Positions 63,401 through 64,000 of a DNA stretch of 64,000 nt are shown here, in pieces. Origin of the DNA: Sipunculus nudus (taxonomy: Eukaryota > Annelida > Sipuncula > Golfingiida > Sipunculidae); contig CM049322.1 in the NCBI GenBank assembly GCA_026874595.1, forward strand, positions 4,511,900 to 4,575,899. The letters are read 5' to 3'. A program made the position numbers and the translations under genes. Below the pieces are notes generated by a model. That model saw nothing but the letters and a program-made list of their open reading frames with translations. It was not told where the DNA came from and did no database searches. Within the stretch, counting starts at the first letter, position 1. The number at the start of each line of letters is the position of its first letter.

Positions 63401-63475
63401 TGCTTCTGTTTGATCGTCCTCGTGGCTGCTGTAGCCACCTTCATCTTCCTGTGGAGAATCAAAATGAAAACGTAA
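43900..63475 (+). CDS. Gene C: C-type lectin/SRCR/EGF membrane receptor
   Basis: Thirteen exons: 43900-43953, 48311-48506, 49457-49595, 50589-50685, 51152-51299, 54467-54594, 55409-55595, 57055-57167, 57713-57857, 58608-58748, 58982-59119, 61388-61525 and 63279-63475. All phases agree and the sum is 1821 nt (606 residues). Order: signal peptide 1-18, unrecognised domain 19-83, C-type lectin domain about 84-211, SRCR C-half about 212-254, complete SRCR 255-354, four EGF-like repeats 355-541, CTPCTCKAD motif, membrane segment about 577-600, short basic tail. It is the divergent paralogue of gene B, with two more EGF repeats. I infer a type I surface lectin/scavenger receptor by analogy with known CTLD and SRCR proteins. 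The ligand is unknown. The tail may continue in an exon near 63906. Confidence 0.87.
44367..44411. repeat. (GA)n microsatellite
   Basis: GA tract in intron 1 of gene C. Confidence 0.95.
45439..45486. repeat. (TA)n microsatellite
   Basis: TA tract in intron 1 of gene C. Confidence 0.95.
46392..46893 (+). repeat. 245-bp tandem duplication ending in (CT)n(TA)n
   Basis: A unit starting 'caattattt' with 'tctagcattactcagtatg' following, and ending 'ccttaaatgttacatttcc' then (CT)n(TA)n, occurs at about 46391 and again at about 46636 with near identity. A third start ('attagctgc') follows at about 46890. The microsatellites of the copies differ in length and C-content. Confidence 0.9.
47803..47894. 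repeat. (TA)n microsatellite, long
   Basis: About 46 TA units in intron 1 of gene C. Confidence 0.95.
48190..48265. mobile_element. Pogo-like MITE fragment
   Basis: 'aacctcgattttccgaac' faces 'ttcggatattcgagtacc' and then 'tactgta', an imperfect inverted repeat with MITE-type ends. It ends about 45 bp before the gene C exon 2 acceptor. Confidence 0.35.
48311..48506 (+). CDS. Gene C N-terminal domain, unrecognised
   Basis: 196 nt, phase 0 to 1, ending CAA A|GTAAGA. I chose the acceptor 'ctatcgtttaag' because it gives exactly the length of gene B's exon 2 and a gapless alignment (GDLRL, IRGS, two Cys, GG). AGs at 48298 (after a better pyrimidine tract) and 48270 are in the same frame and would add 4 or about 13 residues. 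The domain family is unknown to me. N-linked sites such as NST and NNT are visible. Confidence 0.8.
49457..49595 (+). CDS. Gene C C-type lectin domain, exon 1
   Basis: 139 nt, phase 1 to 2, from 'gtacttttcag' to AG|GTATGT. It encodes 'DCPSGWRYFDGVCYFY' and 'RCRGLGGDLARIKNAEHG'. Standard start of a long-form lectin domain. Confidence 0.92.
50589..50685 (+). CDS. Gene C C-type lectin domain, exon 2
   Basis: 97 nt, phase 2 to 0, from 'gttttattgcag' to GTG|GTAGGT. It encodes 'FIFDQLQKSRKIWILLNDKR' and 'EGTFEYVDGHV'. WILLND replaces WIGLND, as in gene B. Confidence 0.9.
50733..51125. mobile_element. Inverted-repeat element (hAT-like MITE candidate)
   Basis: It starts 'agtggtgtgccgaataatcg', then repeated ATCGATTAA/ATCGATT motifs. 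The right end 'aatcgattaataatcgacca' and 'atcatcgattatga' are inverted equivalents. It is contained in the intron between lectin exons 2 and 3. The first bases resemble hAT-type termini. Confidence 0.5.
51152..51299 (+). CDS. Gene C C-type lectin domain, exon 3
   Basis: 148 nt, phase 0 to 1, from 'attttcgttgcag' to AGT G|GTATGT. It encodes 'NFAPGEPDDGG', 'QDCVVIKYRSTSWEDVECTS' and 'FATLCSKES'. The ligand motif is EPD in place of EPN or QPD, and WED stands where WND is usual. The disulphide cysteines are present. Confidence 0.92.
51310..54460. other. Gene C intron with repeats
   Basis: Nothing coding is supported. A SINE-like copy lies at about 52.86-53.10 kb. A region with 'ggaggcac', 'ggaggctc' and 'ggaggcag'-type motifs lies at about 53.1-53.95 kb, with open frames that show no family motif. 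I looked for the N-terminal half of the adjoining SRCR domain and did not find it. Confidence 0.5.
52860..53095 (-). mobile_element. tRNA-like SINE family, copy 3
   Basis: Shares 'actcgtttgtgagtgataca', 'gggtgggccc' and 'aacagaagcagg' with copy 1. The B-box-like 'gaatttcgaacct' (minus) is decayed. Confidence 0.5.
54467..54594 (+). CDS. Gene C unpaired SRCR C-terminal half
   Basis: 128 nt, phase 1 to 0, from 'ccatttttttaacag' to CAG|GTAACT. It encodes 'RYGYYGTTCEGTESRLSDC' and 'CEADHAVSIGCSYSVSQ'. It splices in phase directly to the lectin domain. Same length and phase as gene B 31724-31851. Confidence 0.88.
55409..55595 (+). CDS. Gene C SRCR domain, N-terminal half
   Basis: 187 nt, phase 0 to 1, from 'atatgatttaag' to CCA G|GTTTGT. 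It shows 'YQGLLQVWSDGDWRPVCDDG' and 'TAARVACREFSR', classic SRCR sequence. Confidence 0.9.
55680..56040 (-). repeat. Dispersed repeat, copy 2
   Basis: Reverse-orientation counterpart of 2232-2690: 'gaacaatcacacac', 'gtgcgtgaatcatgttgtg' and 'gcaggccccccacatgtgg' all have matches there. It lies in a gene C intron. Confidence 0.55.
57055..57167 (+). CDS. Gene C SRCR domain, C-terminal half
   Basis: 113 nt, phase 1 to 0, from 'attctgttggacag' to CTG|GTAAAG. It encodes 'RGLLYQEDCDSTRTDQTC' and 'FQCSTTSYSCSL'. Diverged, but in the right place and phase to close the SRCR domain. Confidence 0.78.
57407..57469. repeat. (TA)n microsatellite
   Basis: TA tract in the intron before the first EGF exon of gene C. 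A C-run follows at about 57501. Confidence 0.95.
57713..57857 (+). CDS. Gene C EGF-like exon 1
   Basis: 145 nt, phase 0 to 1, from 'tacacaacaccag' to ACA G|GTAAGA. It encodes 'THSCTAGHFDDDCSRSCGRC' and 'CPAGGCEPGYTGVACDT'. Atypical start phase compared with the other EGF exons, fitting the phase 0 end of the SRCR domain. A 209-residue open frame overlapping it is in another frame and is not real. Confidence 0.88.
58608..58748 (+). CDS. Gene C EGF-like exon 2
   Basis: 141 nt, phase 1 to 1, from 'tactttccgcag' to C|GTATGT. It encodes 'MYGDNCLNTCGHC', 'CDVTDGTCPTGECGVGYTG'. Eight-cysteine MEGF-like repeat. Confidence 0.92.
58982..59119 (+). CDS. Gene C EGF-like exon 3
   Basis: 138 nt, phase 1 to 1, from 'tatcctgaccag' to G|GTTTAC. 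It encodes 'CPDGRWGLACAETCGEC' and 'CPGGRCKKGYTGSKC'. Confidence 0.92.
59390..61100 (+). repeat. About 350-450-bp tandem array, diverged
   Basis: Units share 'gggcacaaatcgtaaccgct', 'acatccagagaggtcca', 'gaaattaggtctctgttacc', 'aagctcaagtatctgaacaa' and, in two units, 'actggtggcgccacctgta' (59721, 60242). It lies in the gene C intron between EGF exons 3 and 4. The short minus-strand frames across it are repeat artefacts. Confidence 0.85.
61388..61525 (+). CDS. Gene C EGF-like exon 4
   Basis: 138 nt, phase 1 to 1, from 'ccttttccatag' to ACA G|GTCAGA. It encodes 'CSPGKWGTDCAENCGKC' and 'CPSGVCTSGYTGAKCDT'. Closest in wording to gene B's EGF-like exon 2 near its end (GYTGAKCD). Confidence 0.92.
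61530..63270. other. Gene C intron, nothing else seen
   Basis: AT-rich intron. I see no further EGF signature and no classifiable repeat. Confidence 0.5.
63279..63475 (+). CDS. Gene C membrane-segment exon
   Basis: The exon starts after 'tctgcatggtttag' in phase 1 and ends at TAA 63473-63475. It encodes 'CTPCTCKADVYVAQSC', then the hydrophobic 'LGLFCFCLIVLVAAVATFIF', then LWRIKMKT. If the GT in 'aaaacGTaaat' is used as a donor the tail would continue beyond this stop. No AATAAA is visible in the following 500 bp. Confidence 0.85.
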
Positions 63476-63905
63476 ATTCTTGTTTTCTAATTTTTAAAGT
63501 GGGCAATCACGTACGTTACATAAGAGATAGATGTTTTATTTTAAACTTTTTATTGTTTATTTAATTTCACTGTTAGTATATTAATTTACATTATTGTCAA
63601 TTTTCTGATCAATTAACAGAAAAAGGAAGGATTATAAATATCAGCCGCGCTGTAACTTATTTCTAGAAAAATAACGAGTTTAAGTATATAAGGTATATGA
63701 TACATGCAGGCGTTACTTATAACAGGCAGGCCTCTTGATAGGGTTTAGTTTGTGGATTTACTTTTATTGATGTTTTTGTGTCGTGTTACAATTTTTACTT
63801 CTTCATCACAAGGTATACAGTCTCATGGTTTATTATCGAAGTCATTGTTTCTTCAGTTGCCACATCTTGTATGTTAAATTCTATTCATATTTAGTACGAA
63901 GAAAT

Positions 63906-63988
63906 CCGGTACAAGCTAGTCACATGGACAACAAACTTCTGACGTCTAATGGAAACAAAGCCCTGACGTCAGAAAAAAAAGTCTGATG
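63906..63988 (+). CDS. Gene C possible alternative tail exon
   Basis: A phase 2 splice from AA AC|GTAAAT (63471) to 'tttagtacgaag' would add about 27 polar residues beginning NPVQASHMDN and ending EKKV before TGA at about 63986. The composition suits a cytoplasmic tail, but both splice sites are weak. Confidence 0.3.
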
Positions 63989-64000
63989 CCACATGGAAAA

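Overview
The window is eukaryotic nuclear DNA. Its genes are cut into short exons with GT/AG borders. It is AT-rich, crowded with (TA)n and (CT)n microsatellites, and carries tRNA-derived SINEs, a Penelope-like element remnant and small inverted-repeat elements. The domain types (kringle, C-type lectin, SRCR, MEGF-like EGF), the long introns and the repeat style suggest a marine invertebrate, most likely a mollusc or other lophotrochozoan. The species is an inference and is not proven here. There is no operon, CRISPR array, rRNA gene or prokaryotic feature.

Layout. (1) 1-10.4 kb: no gene I can defend. It holds degenerate tandem repeats, a tRNA-type SINE (about 9.05-9.29 kb), a roughly 290-bp tandem array (9.3-10.26 kb) and one isolated exon-like stretch (8918-9025, minus). 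(2) Gene A, minus, about 19.6 to 10.9 kb: a type I membrane protein with four intact kringles, one kringle exon broken by a stop codon, a Ser/Thr-rich stalk and one membrane segment. (3) Gene B, minus, 38415 to 23058, 13 exons, about 565 residues. (4) Gene C, plus, 43900 to 63475 (possibly to about 63988), 13 exons, about 606 residues. The 5.5 kb between the start codons of B and C contains a tandem array of oestrogen-response-element-like palindromes.

Genes B and C are divergent (head-to-head) paralogues. Both encode signal peptide, an unrecognised 65-residue N-terminal domain, a C-type lectin domain over three exons, half of an SRCR domain, a complete two-exon SRCR domain, EGF-like repeats and a membrane segment. 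Three internal exons have identical lengths in the two genes (196, 139 and 128 nt) and almost all intron phases match. They differ in EGF number (2 versus 4), in the lectin Ca-site motif (EPN versus EPD) and in the 3' end. With gene A beside them, the window looks like a small cluster of modular cell-surface recognition receptors, probably adhesion, scavenger or immune lectins. That role is inferred from domain content.

I placed exons by reading both strands for domain signatures, splice borders and phase. The joined exons of A (without the broken kringle), B and C each give an uninterrupted frame whose length is a multiple of three, which strongly supports the models. First exons and 3' ends are the least certain parts.
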